52,985 nucleotides of DNA from Bacteroides pyogenes (GCF_014196225.1 NZ_JACIDI010000022.1:1-52985), one strand, 5' to 3'; positions 16,136-26,000 are shown, counted from the first letter of the stretch. Made by a program: numbers and translations. The notes: generated by a model not told the origin, from the sequence alone.

Positions 16136-17215
16136 CTACGCTATAAAATTCCTAATATTTTCAAAATCAGATACAATATCTTTCTCATTCAACCCCGCTT
16201 TCACTGCGACTGCGAAAAGATCATCCTTGGTTGGCTCAATCTTATCATTAATCGAAGTAGTACGAAATCCATTGATTCCATCGCTTGGCAGCAAGTCATA
16301 AGCCGGAGCAAAATGCCAATCGCCATCACGATAAATGAAGGCAAAGTTCTTGGCATGGTCATCTTTGTTAGCTATCAGGTAGTTGAATATCATCAGACGG
16401 TAGACTTTCCAAAGCTCGGCTACGCTATGTGTCAGCATAGCGCAAACTTGAAAGATATGCGTGTAATCAATGCCGGGCAAACGATAATCGGCACCGATAA
16501 GGCCGGCCACGCTAACCACATGCAATTTGCCGTTTGATGTCCGGTCGAATCGTTCTACTCCAAAATACTTGTCCTCAAAGAGACGTGTTTCTGTCATTTC
16601 AATTCCACATTGCTTGGCAAGAAGCGAGTAACGGTATTCATCTATGCCTATACTTTGCGGATCTTGTTTGGCACGGAACTTTACCAGCCACTCCTTGTCA
16701 TTATAGCGAACGAAGATTTTAGGTCGTGCGCCTCCGGGTGAACCGCCACGGTCTTGAAACTCCTCAATACCTTCGCCCGTATAATCTTCGCTATCTAATA
16801 TCTGTTCTGCTTCCAATGCCAACTTCTCAAAATCGACACAATCCCATCTTGCCACAACACTATTGTCCGGACGGAACTCCAATGCTCCGCGTCCTGTTGA
16901 GCCTACCAATGCAAGGCGATCCAATAAAGTTAAAGTCCGTGGATTGATACCCTTTTGTTGCAAGTATCTGTCCAAAATAAGCAGGCCCCATCCATCAGGC
17001 AGACAATCATCGAAAACGCCGAATCCTCCTTCAAACGGACGGGGTTTGGCTATAAAGACACCGCTTCGCAAGGGCAATTCGAACGGTGATATAGAAAAAC
17101 CGGAGCCAAGCCATTCGGCTGAATACTCGAAGGCGCATAATCCCTCTTTGGTCAAAGCCAGACGACCGACCGGCCGATTGTTGTATATTACTTCTATTTG
17201 CTTGATACTATTCAT
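16136..17215 (-). CDS. hipA: HipA-family serine/threonine kinase toxin
   Basis: 359 residues, shorter than E. coli HipA (about 440). The N-terminal couple domain (VGRLALTKEGLCAFEYSAEW) is followed by the kinase part: the Gly loop SPGGARPK (about 160), the KFRA lysine, RFDR, the catalytic loop NKDDHAKNF (Asp and Asn, about 284-292) and the metal-binding DLLPS. HipA kinases phosphorylate a tRNA synthetase or a related target and cause dormancy, and are neutralised by the HTH partner. It overlaps the upstream hipB-like gene by 8 bp. All catalytic residues appear intact. Confidence 0.88.
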   Translation of the reverse strand: MNSIKQIEVIYNNRPVGRLALTKEGLCAFEYSAEWLGSGFSISPFELPLRSGVFIAKPRPFEGGFGVFDDCLPDGWGLLILDRYLQQKGINPRTLTLLDRLALVGSTGRGALEFRPDNSVVARWDCVDFEKLALEAEQILDSEDYTGEGIEEFQDRGGSPGGARPKIFVRYNDKEWLVKFRAKQDPQSIGIDEYRYSLLAKQCGIEMTETRLFEDKYFGVERFDRTSNGKLHVVSVAGLIGADYRLPGIDYTHIFQVCAMLTHSVAELWKVYRLMIFNYLIANKDDHAKNFAFIYRDGDWHFAPAYDLLPSDGINGFRTTSINDKIEPTKDDLFAVAVKAGLNEKDIVSDFENIRNFIA

Positions 17216-17525
17216 TTTTCTTTCCTCGTTTGCGGATAATACTTTGTTCGTTTAATACATCATCTAACGATTGATATTGCTTTTGTGCAAAAAGAGCATC
17301 AAACTCGGATAGCGCATTTAAGGCAAATCCAATTTGAAGCAATCCCTTCAAGGATATTTCTCCTGTCTGCTCAAACCTACGGTAAGTAGCGAACTTAAGG
17401 CCGGCTCTTGTGGCTATGCCTTCTTGGGTTAGGTTTAACTCCAACCTCCGTGCTTTTACTCTTGCTGCAATTTGTTTTGCCACATCATTGGGAGTCGATA
17501 CATTAAACGATATTATATTATTCAT
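17208..17525 (-). CDS. hipB: HipB-like XRE-family antitoxin
   Basis: 105 residues with one XRE helix-turn-helix at about 25-70 (LNLTQEGIATRAGLKFATYRRFE). It precedes and overlaps hipA, the usual order in hipBA operons. There the antitoxin represses the promoter and binds the kinase. A TATCTTTG -7 box lies on the minus strand at 17575-17568, about 43 bases before the ATG. Confidence 0.85.
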   Translation of the reverse strand: MNNIISFNVSTPNDVAKQIAARVKARRLELNLTQEGIATRAGLKFATYRRFEQTGEISLKGLLQIGFALNALSEFDALFAQKQYQSLDDVLNEQSIIRKRGKKNE

Positions 17526-17567
17526 AAATCTATTATTACACGGATAACAAACAAAATATTGTTTCTA

Positions 17568-17575
17568 CAAAGATA
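17568..17575 (-). promoter_or_regulatory. -7 box (TATCTTTG) of hipBA
   Basis: An exact TAnnTTTG match on the minus strand, in the AT-rich DNA just before hipB. The neighbouring TATATCTCAATA and ATAAATTATATCT stretch could hold HipB sites, but I see no clear palindrome. Confidence 0.55.
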
Positions 17576-17893
17576 TAAATTATATCTCAATACAATGCTT
17601 CTTGAAAGTTCTTTTTTTAGCTTATACGAATAATATCTCTGTCAGCTTAAAATTGCCCGGTTTTTGTACCTTTTATTTGTGACGTTTATGAGTACATATA
17701 TCCTGATTCCACCCCTGAGCTACGTGAAAAAGAATATATCGTACTTAAAAAACAGAAACTACTATTTCTGAAGATACATAAGAGAAATATATCATAACAT
17801 TAGAAAAATCAATTAAATTAAATAGTATCTTTGTTTATCCCAATAGGTACATGTCTATTGGGATAATTCTAAAAATATAAAACACATCATATT
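17576..17893. promoter_or_regulatory. Control region of the lipoprotein-DUF4249-receptor operon
   Basis: TATCTTTG at 17826-17833 is an exact -7 box for the plus-strand operon. Two bases on lies a perfect 12-bp inverted repeat, TTATCCCAATAG (17835-17846) and CTATTGGGATAA (17855-17866), with an 8-base spacer GTACATGT. The predicted transcription start falls inside the left arm, so this could be an operator that blocks transcription or a hairpin at the 5' end of the mRNA. The rest of the stretch holds only a 27-codon open frame from 17688 with no features. Confidence 0.6.
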
Positions 17894-18715
17894 ATGAAAC
17901 TAAAAATCGTACTATTTCTTTTAATGGCTATTACACTTGCAAGCTGTAAAAAAGAGTCTATTGAGCCAAAAGAAAAAATTAATTTTTTTCTTTTTCCACG
18001 TCAAACCCATTTTGTATGGGCAGATAATATAAGAGGTGAAATGATTAAAGCAAACGATGTTTCGGCAGTTTATAGAAGCCCTTTAAAAGGTAACAGTAAT
18101 GTAAGATATGGAGAATACATTTTAGGTATAACCACTTGTAATGTTGATGTTGATGAAATAACTATCCCCAATTATCAACAAGCATTTTTATCGGAAGGTT
18201 TCAATCCTCTTTCGAATTCTCCGTATATGGCTTTGAGCAAATCTCCAACTCCTATGACAGATGCCGCTGACCCAACAATAGAGAATAAAATTAAACAGTA
18301 TCTAACAACTACATATACGGGAAGTGATGTCGTGTCGTTTTTGCCGAAAGCAATATTGGAACAAGTCGACTACCGCACTACCTCCTTAAAAAATATCAAA
18401 ATAACCTGTTCACAAGACCTGTTCGGCGTAAAAGCAGGAGAAGTATTGAACGAATATTTTATTGTGGAAGGCTATCCGAAATACCACGATTTCATTATAT
18501 CGTCAAACAAACAGCTTGTTTCGGGAAAAACCACCGATATCAGCCTTTCGCAATACCTGTCTTATCAGCCGATGGCTCCGGCAGGAATGTATATGCGGTT
18601 CAAAAAAGGCGTTAGCATTCCGGCATCAGTTACGGCAGAATTTACTGTACAGTTGGAATTGGAGGGTAACAAAACCATTTCTGCAACAACAAAACCGATA
18701 TGCCTTATTCCATAA
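17894..18715 (+). CDS. Exported lipoprotein of unknown function
   Basis: 273 residues with a lipoprotein signal ending ITLASC (Cys at about 18), followed by KKESIEPKEK. The mature part is beta-rich with no motif that I can name. It is the first gene of a three-gene operon with a DUF4249-type lipoprotein and a TonB-dependent receptor, so it is probably a surface or periplasmic partner of that receptor. Codon use is AT-rich at the start and less so towards the end. Confidence 0.75.
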   Translation: MKLKIVLFLLMAITLASCKKESIEPKEKINFFLFPRQTHFVWADNIRGEMIKANDVSAVYRSPLKGNSNVRYGEYILGITTCNVDVDEITIPNYQQAFLSEGFNPLSNSPYMALSKSPTPMTDAADPTIENKIKQYLTTTYTGSDVVSFLPKAILEQVDYRTTSLKNIKITCSQDLFGVKAGEVLNEYFIVEGYPKYHDFIISSNKQLVSGKTTDISLSQYLSYQPMAPAGMYMRFKKGVSIPASVTAEFTVQLELEGNKTISATTKPICLIP

Positions 18716-18745
18716 AGGTAACGGCTGAAAATCCCCTACTCACTT

Positions 18746-19615
18746 ATGAAGAAATACATCTTACTTGCAGCTGCAGTTCCATTGTTGTTTCTACACGGAT
18801 GTGTAGAGCCGATAGACTTTAATCCGCCGGGCGAAAGAAAAGCGGTGGTAAACTGCATTTTAACGACGGATGCAGTGCAAAAACTAACGCTAAACTACAC
18901 AAGTAAGCACGGACAGAACCACTACGAAGAAATTCCCAACGCCACGATAATGCTTTTTGAGGGTAATAAAGCCGTGGGTAAATTTCAAAAATCGGCTTAT
19001 GCGGAATGGGAACTGCATTACAGGCCCAAAGCAGGATTGACCTATAAACTTGTGGCGCAAATTCCGGGACAAAAAGAGCTTACCGCAACAACCGTATTCC
19101 CAAACAGATTGCCTGTTCGCCGGCTGAAAGAATTGGACGGAGAAGGGAAACGGCATTTTGAAAAAGACAGTGCAGGTGTGTTTTGGGCTTTTGCATTTGA
19201 AAAGCCGGAAGACGTAATAATGCGTCCGGTAGTGATCGACCCCAAATACCAGCTACTTTCAAAAATTGGCTCAAATTACCCCAAAATCGACAAATTCAAC
19301 CATCATCAAATAGATGAAGCGAGCGGAACAAGCCAAAAACATTTTGCCTATCTGCGGATGTTGGCGGATGAAACAACAAGTCGTTTTTATCTGGAAGAAC
19401 TGTACAGTTGCGTTGTAGTTTTTCGTGCGGCATCAGACGAATACGACCGATATTTGAAAACAAGTTTGGCTAAGATGTTGGTTTACGAATCTTTTGACGA
19501 TCCAACGCAATGGCTCGATGAGAGCGAAATTTTTAGCAATATTAAAAACGGTGTGGGAATTTTCGGAGCATATTCTGATATGGTATTTAATTGTAACCTT
19601 TCATTGCCCGATTAA
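18746..19615 (+). CDS. DUF4249-type lipoprotein
   Basis: 289 residues. Lipoprotein signal ending LLFLHGC (Cys at about 19). The start of the mature protein (VEPIDF...ERKAVVNCILTTDAVQKLTL) and the beta-sandwich part (IPNATIMLFEGNKAVGKF...YRPKAGLTYKLVAQIPG) match the DUF4249 pattern. These lipoproteins sit next to TonB-dependent receptors in Bacteroidetes and are thought to be their outer-leaflet partners. The next gene starts 1 base after its stop, which points to translational coupling. Confidence 0.82.
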   Translation: MKKYILLAAAVPLLFLHGCVEPIDFNPPGERKAVVNCILTTDAVQKLTLNYTSKHGQNHYEEIPNATIMLFEGNKAVGKFQKSAYAEWELHYRPKAGLTYKLVAQIPGQKELTATTVFPNRLPVRRLKELDGEGKRHFEKDSAGVFWAFAFEKPEDVIMRPVVIDPKYQLLSKIGSNYPKIDKFNHHQIDEASGTSQKHFAYLRMLADETTSRFYLEELYSCVVVFRAASDEYDRYLKTSLAKMLVYESFDDPTQWLDESEIFSNIKNGVGIFGAYSDMVFNCNLSLPD

Positions 19616-19616
19616 T

Positions 19617-21944
19617 ATGAAAACACTCAAAACAACGCTTCTATTGGCGCTGTTTTCATTGACAGTAACAGCACAAGACAGACAATCAACCTATACGGTA
19701 AAAGATGCAAGCACATCGGAACCGGTAAGCGATTGCGCCGTTTCATATTTCGACGGCAGTCAGAATAAATACTTGGTTACTTCCGGGGATGGGAAGTTTA
19801 TGATTTCCGGCGATAAAAACGTAGTTGTCAGCCTTTCGCATATCGGTTATGAAACCAAAGCAGTACAGCTTCGGGAAATAAAAAACAACACCATTTACTT
19901 GACAGCCAAATACGTTCAACTGGGCGGTGTAACCGTTTATTCGGCTTATAGTCCCACGAACAAAGGGAGTTCGTACAAGTATAACGCACTGCAAGCCGGG
20001 TCGAGTATCTCTGTAATAGGCGAACCGAATATTTTACGGCATATTTCAAGCTTGCCCGGTGTATCGCAAGGTATTGAGAGTTCGCTGGGTTTGTTTGTCC
20101 GAGGTGGGAACAACGGTAGCAACGGACTTTATTTCAATGATGTGCCGATGTACGTTTCATCGCATCTGATGGGGATGTTTTCGGTATTTCCGGCAGATAT
20201 GGTCAATGAAGCTACATTTTATATGGGCGGACTTCCGGCGTTGAAAGGTAATCAGTCATCGTCTTTACTTGATGTTTCGGTAAAACGGCAGTACGGCAAC
20301 AAATTCAACGGAAAATTCACGCTATCCCCCTATTTAAGTGGACTTCACACATCCGTTCCACTTATCAAAGACAAACTTTCGGTACAGTTCTCGGGTAGAA
20401 CTTCATTTGCTCCATACATCGTAAATCTGTTTAATAAAACGGATGAAAAAATGGGCATTCAAGTCTATGACATTACCTCAACCGTTGATTACAAAGTATC
20501 GGACAAACATTGTTTTGACGGAATGTTTTTCGCTACCAACGACTTTTTCGATTATACGCAAGACGGTTTGAAAAGTGCGCAAAACTGGCGTTCTGTGATT
20601 GGGAAATTGGGTTGGCGTTCGGTTTGGAACGAACGACTAAATCTCTATGTTTGGACGTACTACACAAGTGTATATTCCGCACAAAGAGATATAAATTTCG
20701 ATGACAACAACAAAAACCGTAAATCGCAATTAGGCGTAAGTTCTGAGTTGGACGAATGGGCGTTGAACGCCAAACTGAACTATTCCGTGAACGATAAATT
20801 ATTGATAAATGGCGGTGCTACACTCCAAAAACAGACCTTCAAGCCCGGAAACGAAAAGTATGTTGTTTCGCAAAGCGATATTAATCATACCGAAACTTTA
20901 CCCAATAATTTACTGTCGTTTTTCGGTGAAACGGTTTACAATCCCAATAAATTTATTAATCTGCGATTGGGTTACAGGCACACGTTTCAGAAAACCGAAA
21001 CGGACAATTATTCCAATTTCGACGTACATTTTTTGAACCATCTGTTCCTTACGGATAATTGGGGCGTTGAGTTGACGTTCGACCGGCTAAATCAGTACTA
21101 CCACATTTTGGAGGGCTTGCCCACAGGCTGGTCGATGAATATAATGACACCCGGCTCGAAAGAGTTTCCAGCAGAACTCACTCATCAATATTATTTCGGT
21201 TTTTTTTGGAAGAAGGATTTAAATAAAACGAAGTTGAATCTTTCCTTAGGCGGATATTATCGGAATATGCAGAATATTGTGACCTACAAAAACGCCATCA
21301 ACGCTTTTGGTTTTAACAGCAAATCGTGGAAAGAGGAAATTGATTTGGGAAAAGGGAAGTCTTACGGTCTTGAAATGTCGGGTTCTTTACAAGGCGGGCG
21401 TTTTGGTTCTACGTTGGCTTACACGCTATCGAAAACAGACAGAACATTTCCAAACGTGAATAACGGTGTTTCGTTTCCGTTCAAATTCGACCGCCGACAC
21501 ATTTTGAATTTACAAACAAAATTTACTGTTTCGAAATGCAAAAACAGCAAAGGAAAAGATATTGAACACTTTATAAACAGCGTCCTGGCATATTCGTCGG
21601 GCAACAGAACCACGTTGGCAATTGGCAGTTATCCGGGCGAAGCTCCGCCGTACTGGGGGCAGTTGATGGCCGGACAAAACTTTCCGGCGGATTTTTATAA
21701 CAACATTTACGACCGTCAGCTTATGTCCTCCAAAAACGGCTTTACAATGAAGGCTTACTTCCGTATTGATTTGGCTTACACATTGAAACGAGTAGGTGCA
21801 AAAACAACGAACGAGTTTTCGTTTTCCGTTTTCAACATTCTCAACCGACACAATCCATACACTTATTTTCGCGAGAATAACGAATGGAAACAGCTGAGCA
21901 TTGTTCCGATAATGCCGTCGGTGAGGTGGGCGGTGAGTTGGTAG
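19617..21944 (+). CDS. TonB-dependent receptor
   Basis: 775 residues from ATG 19617, chosen because it gives a clean signal peptide (MKTLKTTLLLALFSLTVTAQ) right after the DUF4249 stop. A CarboxypepD_reg-like domain (about 22-100, YTVKDASTSEPVSDCAVSYF) precedes the plug (about 125-225, LRHISSLPGVSQGIESSLG, LFVRGGNNGSNGLYFNDVPM). A 22-strand-type barrel follows, ending in a terminal strand MPSVRWAVSW. With its two lipoproteins it forms a small uptake system for an unknown ligand. It is not SusC-type: there is no SusD partner. Confidence 0.87.
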   Translation: MKTLKTTLLLALFSLTVTAQDRQSTYTVKDASTSEPVSDCAVSYFDGSQNKYLVTSGDGKFMISGDKNVVVSLSHIGYETKAVQLREIKNNTIYLTAKYVQLGGVTVYSAYSPTNKGSSYKYNALQAGSSISVIGEPNILRHISSLPGVSQGIESSLGLFVRGGNNGSNGLYFNDVPMYVSSHLMGMFSVFPADMVNEATFYMGGLPALKGNQSSSLLDVSVKRQYGNKFNGKFTLSPYLSGLHTSVPLIKDKLSVQFSGRTSFAPYIVNLFNKTDEKMGIQVYDITSTVDYKVSDKHCFDGMFFATNDFFDYTQDGLKSAQNWRSVIGKLGWRSVWNERLNLYVWTYYTSVYSAQRDINFDDNNKNRKSQLGVSSELDEWALNAKLNYSVNDKLLINGGATLQKQTFKPGNEKYVVSQSDINHTETLPNNLLSFFGETVYNPNKFINLRLGYRHTFQKTETDNYSNFDVHFLNHLFLTDNWGVELTFDRLNQYYHILEGLPTGWSMNIMTPGSKEFPAELTHQYYFGFFWKKDLNKTKLNLSLGGYYRNMQNIVTYKNAINAFGFNSKSWKEEIDLGKGKSYGLEMSGSLQGGRFGSTLAYTLSKTDRTFPNVNNGVSFPFKFDRRHILNLQTKFTVSKCKNSKGKDIEHFINSVLAYSSGNRTTLAIGSYPGEAPPYWGQLMAGQNFPADFYNNIYDRQLMSSKNGFTMKAYFRIDLAYTLKRVGAKTTNEFSFSVFNILNRHNPYTYFRENNEWKQLSIVPIMPSVRWAVSW

Positions 21945-22026
21945 ATAAAACCGAAGAATTTGTTAAAGCCACCGTTCCCTTATGATTTTTATGTGTTTAC
22001 GTCACGTTATGTTGATAGAAAAAGCG

Positions 22027-22034
22027 TACTTTTG
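22027..22034 (+). promoter_or_regulatory. -7 box (TACTTTTG) of the LOG family gene
   Basis: An exact TAnnTTTG match 150 bases before the ATG at 22185, leaving an untranslated leader of about 140 bases with no clear structure. Base composition rises here to the level of the core genes, so this is about where the accessory island ends. Confidence 0.5.
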
Positions 22035-22184
22035 CGAGCAAGAGTTGTTGTTGCTTATGGATGCTTATTTTAAGGCCTGAAAAGAGCTGAATATGGATTC
22101 AGAGACGAACGGTACTTCGAACAAAGATTGTATCCAGTGCATGATTGTCGTATCACTCGAAATGTCGAACGAAGCATAAAAAAT

Positions 22185-23309
22185 ATGGAACTGTTAGAAA
22201 CCACTGAAGACCTCTTGGCGCTTATGCAAAGAGAGCGAATAGACTCCGTTGCGGTACAAGGTATCAACCTGCGCCCTTTTGAGACAGAAATCATGGAAAT
22301 AAAGTGGAAGGACTGTCTGTTCCTGGGGTGTGAGATGTCGGGCAAACTGACTTGCTACCTGCAAAACGGCAACTATGTCTTCCCTCACTTAAATGTTCCT
22401 TTCAAAACTTATCCTCGCACTCTCTATTCGGGTGCCCTGCTTTATGAAGGATACGACAAAAAAAATCCCGAATCATACGGCAACTGTTATGACAAGCGCG
22501 TCTATGACTACTATATCGAGTCCGGCAGACAGATGTCCATCAAGGACTCTTTGGCTCAGGTCCTTCACGACCATTCGATTACCGAAAACCTCAACGCATT
22601 CCTTCTTCCTTATTCCGGACACCGTATCGTCGCCATAATGGGCGGACATGCGCTTAGCCGGACAGATAAGATGTACAGACAAGTAGCTGTTCTCTCGCGC
22701 AGCCTGACCACAATGGGTTATCTAATGCTTTCGGGGGGCGGACCGGGCGCAATGGAGGCGACACACCTCGGCGCATGGATGGCAGGCAGGCCGGATGAGG
22801 AAATGGACGAAGCGTTGCAAATACTTTCGGCAGCGCCTTTATTCAACGACAAAGGGTGGCTTGAAACGGCATTCGAAGTCATGGAAAGATTTCCGTCTCC
22901 GAAGTATGACAGTCTCGGCATTCCCACATGGCACTATGGGCACGAACTCGCTACACCGTTTGCCACGTACATAGCGAAATATTTCGCGAACAGCATCCGT
23001 GAGGAAGGGCTGTTGGCACTTGCCAAAGGCGGTATAATTTACTCTCCCGGAAGCGCAGGAACGATGCAGGAAATATTCCAAGATCTGGCGCAGAATCACT
23101 ACGTGAGTTACGAAATGTCGAGCCCCATGATATTTCTGGACAAAAGGTACTGGACCGAAGAAAGGCCTGTCTACCCTCTCCTAAAAGACATGTCGGACTC
23201 CGGCAAGCTGAACAATATCCTCCTTACTGTGACAGACACCAACGAAGAGGCCATTGAATATATCCGCGCATTCACACGCGCAAGAGAACAAGGGCAAGAG
23301 GACGTCTAA
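22185..23309 (+). CDS. LOG family protein (lysine decarboxylase-like Rossmann fold)
   Basis: 374 residues from ATG 22185 (MELLETTEDLLALM), preferred over an upstream start at 22128 because of the A-rich stretch right before it. The second half is the LOG-type Rossmann domain: AIMGGHALSR, then LSGGGPGAMEATHLGAW, then SPGSAGTMQEIFQ, which replaces the usual PGGxGTxxE loop. LOG proteins include cytokinin-nucleotide hydrolases and purine nucleotide 5'-monophosphate hydrolases. The altered loop (GSAGT with Gln before Glu) suggests a divergent activity. The N-terminal 140 residues are specific to this group. Confidence 0.75.
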   Translation: MELLETTEDLLALMQRERIDSVAVQGINLRPFETEIMEIKWKDCLFLGCEMSGKLTCYLQNGNYVFPHLNVPFKTYPRTLYSGALLYEGYDKKNPESYGNCYDKRVYDYYIESGRQMSIKDSLAQVLHDHSITENLNAFLLPYSGHRIVAIMGGHALSRTDKMYRQVAVLSRSLTTMGYLMLSGGGPGAMEATHLGAWMAGRPDEEMDEALQILSAAPLFNDKGWLETAFEVMERFPSPKYDSLGIPTWHYGHELATPFATYIAKYFANSIREEGLLALAKGGIIYSPGSAGTMQEIFQDLAQNHYVSYEMSSPMIFLDKRYWTEERPVYPLLKDMSDSGKLNNILLTVTDTNEEAIEYIRAFTRAREQGQEDV

Positions 23310-23422
23310 AAGACGGTTTGCCCGCAGTCCGGAGACTTGTCAGTTCCATGAGAAAAACATTAGTGAGTAATTGCTTTTCCTATTATCAGTGTCCTCCGCT
23401 AAACTTTTCTTCTTAAAAATCA

Positions 23423-23452
23423 GGAGCTGTGCCAGAATAATGACACAGCTCC
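23423..23452. terminator. Bidirectional terminator between the LOG gene and pepD
   Basis: GGAGCTGTG (23423-23431) pairs with CACAGCTCC (23444-23452) around a 12-base loop. Before it are A-rich bases and after it a T-rich run (ATTCTTTTTCTATTTT at about 23463), so it can serve both convergent genes. Confidence 0.7.
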
Positions 23453-23558
23453 CCCAAGATTTCATTCTTTTTCTATTTTATCGGCATCCGAGCCTTCTAT
23501 ATCCCCAAGCGAATGATGCCGAAGACAACTCGTTTGTACCGTAAAACTGCGGCGAAAG

Positions 23559-25016
23559 TTATTTTACCGGTGTTTGTTCCAGCGTGGCAACCAGAAAATC
23601 GTAAAACTTCTGTACGGTAGGAATCAACACCCGTTCGTCCGGAGAGTGCGGAGAACGCAAAGTCGGACCGAACGAAATCATATCGAGGCCCGGAAGGATA
23701 GCGCCAATGATACCGCATTCGAGTCCGGCATGGATTACTTTAACTGCCGGTTCCACTCCGAATTGCTGTTTGTACGACAGTTTCATCGCATGTAGAATCG
23801 GAGATTCCACATTGGGCTGCCAGCCGGAATAGCCGCCGGTCATTTCCACCTTCATGCCCGCCATCGAGAAACAGGATTCGAGGCTCGTGGTAAGGAATTC
23901 CTTCATACTGTCGCTTGAGCTGCGTGCCAGAATCTTAATCGTGGCTTCTCCGTCACGAATTACAATAATAGCCAGATTGGAAGAGGTCTCTACCGTATCG
24001 GGCACGGTGGGAATCATGCGCATCACCCCGTTTTGACAGGCAAAGATCGCATCGATCAGATTATCCTGTATCTCTTCGGGTACAATACCTGCGGGGAGCT
24101 CCACTCGTTCCGCCTTGAACGTGATGGGAGTTTCGATGGCTCCGTACTCTTCATTAAAGAGGTTCTCGCAATACTTCACCAGCTCCAGTACTTCCTCTTC
24201 GTTTTCGGCAGGAATAGTGACAACCGCATGAGCCTCGCGCGGAATAGCGTTTCGCATATTGCCGCCTTCCCAGCTTGCCAGACGGGCTTCGTAGCTTGCC
24301 ACCACCTCACGAACGAAACGAACCAGCAGTTTATTGGCATTGGCACGTCCTTCGTTGATTTGCAGGCCGGAGTGTCCGCCACGCAATCCTTTCAACGTTA
24401 CTTTCAAAGCAATATCGTCCGTTTCGGGAGCTACCTCCTTATATTTCAGTGAAGCCGTCACATCCATCCCTCCGGCACAGCCGATATAAAGTTCGCCTTC
24501 ATCTTCGGAGTCCAGATTGAGCAATATTTCTCCGTTTACCACTCCCGGCTTCAGTCCGAAAGCGCCGTACATGCCGGTTTCCTCATCGGCTGTAATTAAT
24601 GCTTCCAACGGACCGTGCTTCAAGTCTTTCGCTTCGAGCACCGCCAGAATTGCCGCCACTCCGAGTCCGTTGTCGGCTCCCAGAGTAGTTCCTTTCGCCT
24701 TTAGCCAGTCGCCGTCGATAAGTGTTTCGATCGGATCTTTTTCGAAATCGTGCACCGTATCGTTATTTTTCTGCGGAACCATATCGCTATGTGCCTGCAA
24801 AATCACCCCTTTCCGGTTTTCCATTCCCGGAGTGGCCGGCTTGCGGATAATCACGTTGCCCACTTCGTCTACGAATGTTTCCAAGCCCAGCTCCTTGCCA
24901 AAGTTTACAAGAAATTCCGTCACTTTTTCCAAATGTCCCGACGGACGGGGAATCTGCGTCAAAGAGTAGAAATGCTTCCACACGTTCTGTGGAGCCAAAG
25001 AAAGAATTGTGCTCAT
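23559..25016 (-). CDS. pepD: Aminoacyl-histidine dipeptidase (Xaa-His dipeptidase), M20 family
   Basis: 485 residues, the normal length for cytosolic PepD. Metal-binding motifs are visible: ILQAHSDMVPQ (His and Asp, about 77-82), ADNGLGVAA (about 117) and TADEETGMYGAFGL with the catalytic Glu pair (about 148). The dimerisation-domain block LRGGHSGLQINEGRANA follows. The late His LECGIIGA and HSPDER are also kept. It hydrolyses dipeptides such as carnosine-type Xaa-His with zinc. The start lies 6 bases after the stop of the upstream YbhN-like gene, so the two share a transcript. Confidence 0.92.
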   Translation of the reverse strand: MSTILSLAPQNVWKHFYSLTQIPRPSGHLEKVTEFLVNFGKELGLETFVDEVGNVIIRKPATPGMENRKGVILQAHSDMVPQKNNDTVHDFEKDPIETLIDGDWLKAKGTTLGADNGLGVAAILAVLEAKDLKHGPLEALITADEETGMYGAFGLKPGVVNGEILLNLDSEDEGELYIGCAGGMDVTASLKYKEVAPETDDIALKVTLKGLRGGHSGLQINEGRANANKLLVRFVREVVASYEARLASWEGGNMRNAIPREAHAVVTIPAENEEEVLELVKYCENLFNEEYGAIETPITFKAERVELPAGIVPEEIQDNLIDAIFACQNGVMRMIPTVPDTVETSSNLAIIVIRDGEATIKILARSSSDSMKEFLTTSLESCFSMAGMKVEMTGGYSGWQPNVESPILHAMKLSYKQQFGVEPAVKVIHAGLECGIIGAILPGLDMISFGPTLRSPHSPDERVLIPTVQKFYDFLVATLEQTPVK

Positions 25017-25022
25017 AAGATG

Positions 25023-26000
25023 TTATTTTTTGAGTGTTTTTAAGTTTAGCATACCATATATGCCCAACAAAACTACTAAAAAGGTTTGGATTCCGTGCAC
25101 AATCAGCGCGAAAATTCCGGCGTCGGTCACATTTACACCATAAAGCATCAACATCGAGATAACGGCGAAATGCCAGGGACCCGCACCGTTGGGAGTAGGG
25201 ACGATGACCGCAAACGTTCCGCCCACGAACATGACCAGTGCGGGCATCATGCCTAAAGAATAGGTGAATTCAAAGCAATAGAAGGTAAAAAAGAAATGAA
25301 AGAAGTAGCATGCCCAAATGGCGAACGTATAAAAGACGAAAAGAGGAATGTTACGAACACCCCTGAGCGACATCACTCCTTCCCATATGTTGAACACAAA
25401 CCCTTTGACCTTCTCGTAGAAGAACATCGTTTTCCTCAACCGGTAAAGCAGAATCACCACGCCGATGAGGCAGAACAAGACGATATAAAACCAGACGGAA
25501 GTGAGCAGATGCAGCAAAGAAGGAATCTTCGTGCCGGTCTGATGCAGAAAAGTGGCGAACACGGGCATCTGAAGCAAAACGGTAATTCCCGTTATCAACA
25601 GAATGGTCAACGTATCTACCAGACGTTCGGTAACTACCGTACCCAGAGACTTGGCGAACGACACATCGTCGTACTTCGCCAGCACTCCGCACCGGCTCAC
25701 TTCACCGATTCGAGGCACGACGAGACTGGCGGCATAGGATATAAAAATGGCGTCGACACAATGAGCGCGTTTTGGAAAAGCATCCAGTGGCTCCAATGTC
25801 TGCCGCCAGCGCCAACCGCGGAACACCTGAGCAAGCACTCCGAAGATAAGAGAAAAAAGCATCCACCACCAGTTCATTTCATGCAACAGCACCTCACGGG
25901 CTTTCGCAAAATCGAAATCGCGGTAGACCCAAAACAAAATAAAGCCACCCAAAACGAGCGGCGACATCACATTCAGCGTCTTTTTTAGCAGTTTATTCAT
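25023..26000 (-). CDS. Lysylphosphatidylglycerol synthase transmembrane family (YbhN/UPF0104-like) protein
   Basis: 325 residues with about eight hydrophobic segments. Family marks are the early WRWRQTLEPL after a helix, ISYAASLVVPRIGEVSRCGVLAKYD (the conserved P..GE segment, about 95-120) and TERLVDTLTILLI. The late PTPNGAGPWHF block is also typical. The family shares the flippase part of MprF but lacks the synthase domain, so lipid or polyprenyl-linked transport is possible but unproven. Confidence 0.85.
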   Translation of the reverse strand: MNKLLKKTLNVMSPLVLGGFILFWVYRDFDFAKAREVLLHEMNWWWMLFSLIFGVLAQVFRGWRWRQTLEPLDAFPKRAHCVDAIFISYAASLVVPRIGEVSRCGVLAKYDDVSFAKSLGTVVTERLVDTLTILLITGITVLLQMPVFATFLHQTGTKIPSLLHLLTSVWFYIVLFCLIGVVILLYRLRKTMFFYEKVKGFVFNIWEGVMSLRGVRNIPLFVFYTFAIWACYFFHFFFTFYCFEFTYSLGMMPALVMFVGGTFAVIVPTPNGAGPWHFAVISMLMLYGVNVTDAGIFALIVHGIQTFLVVLLGIYGMLNLKTLKK

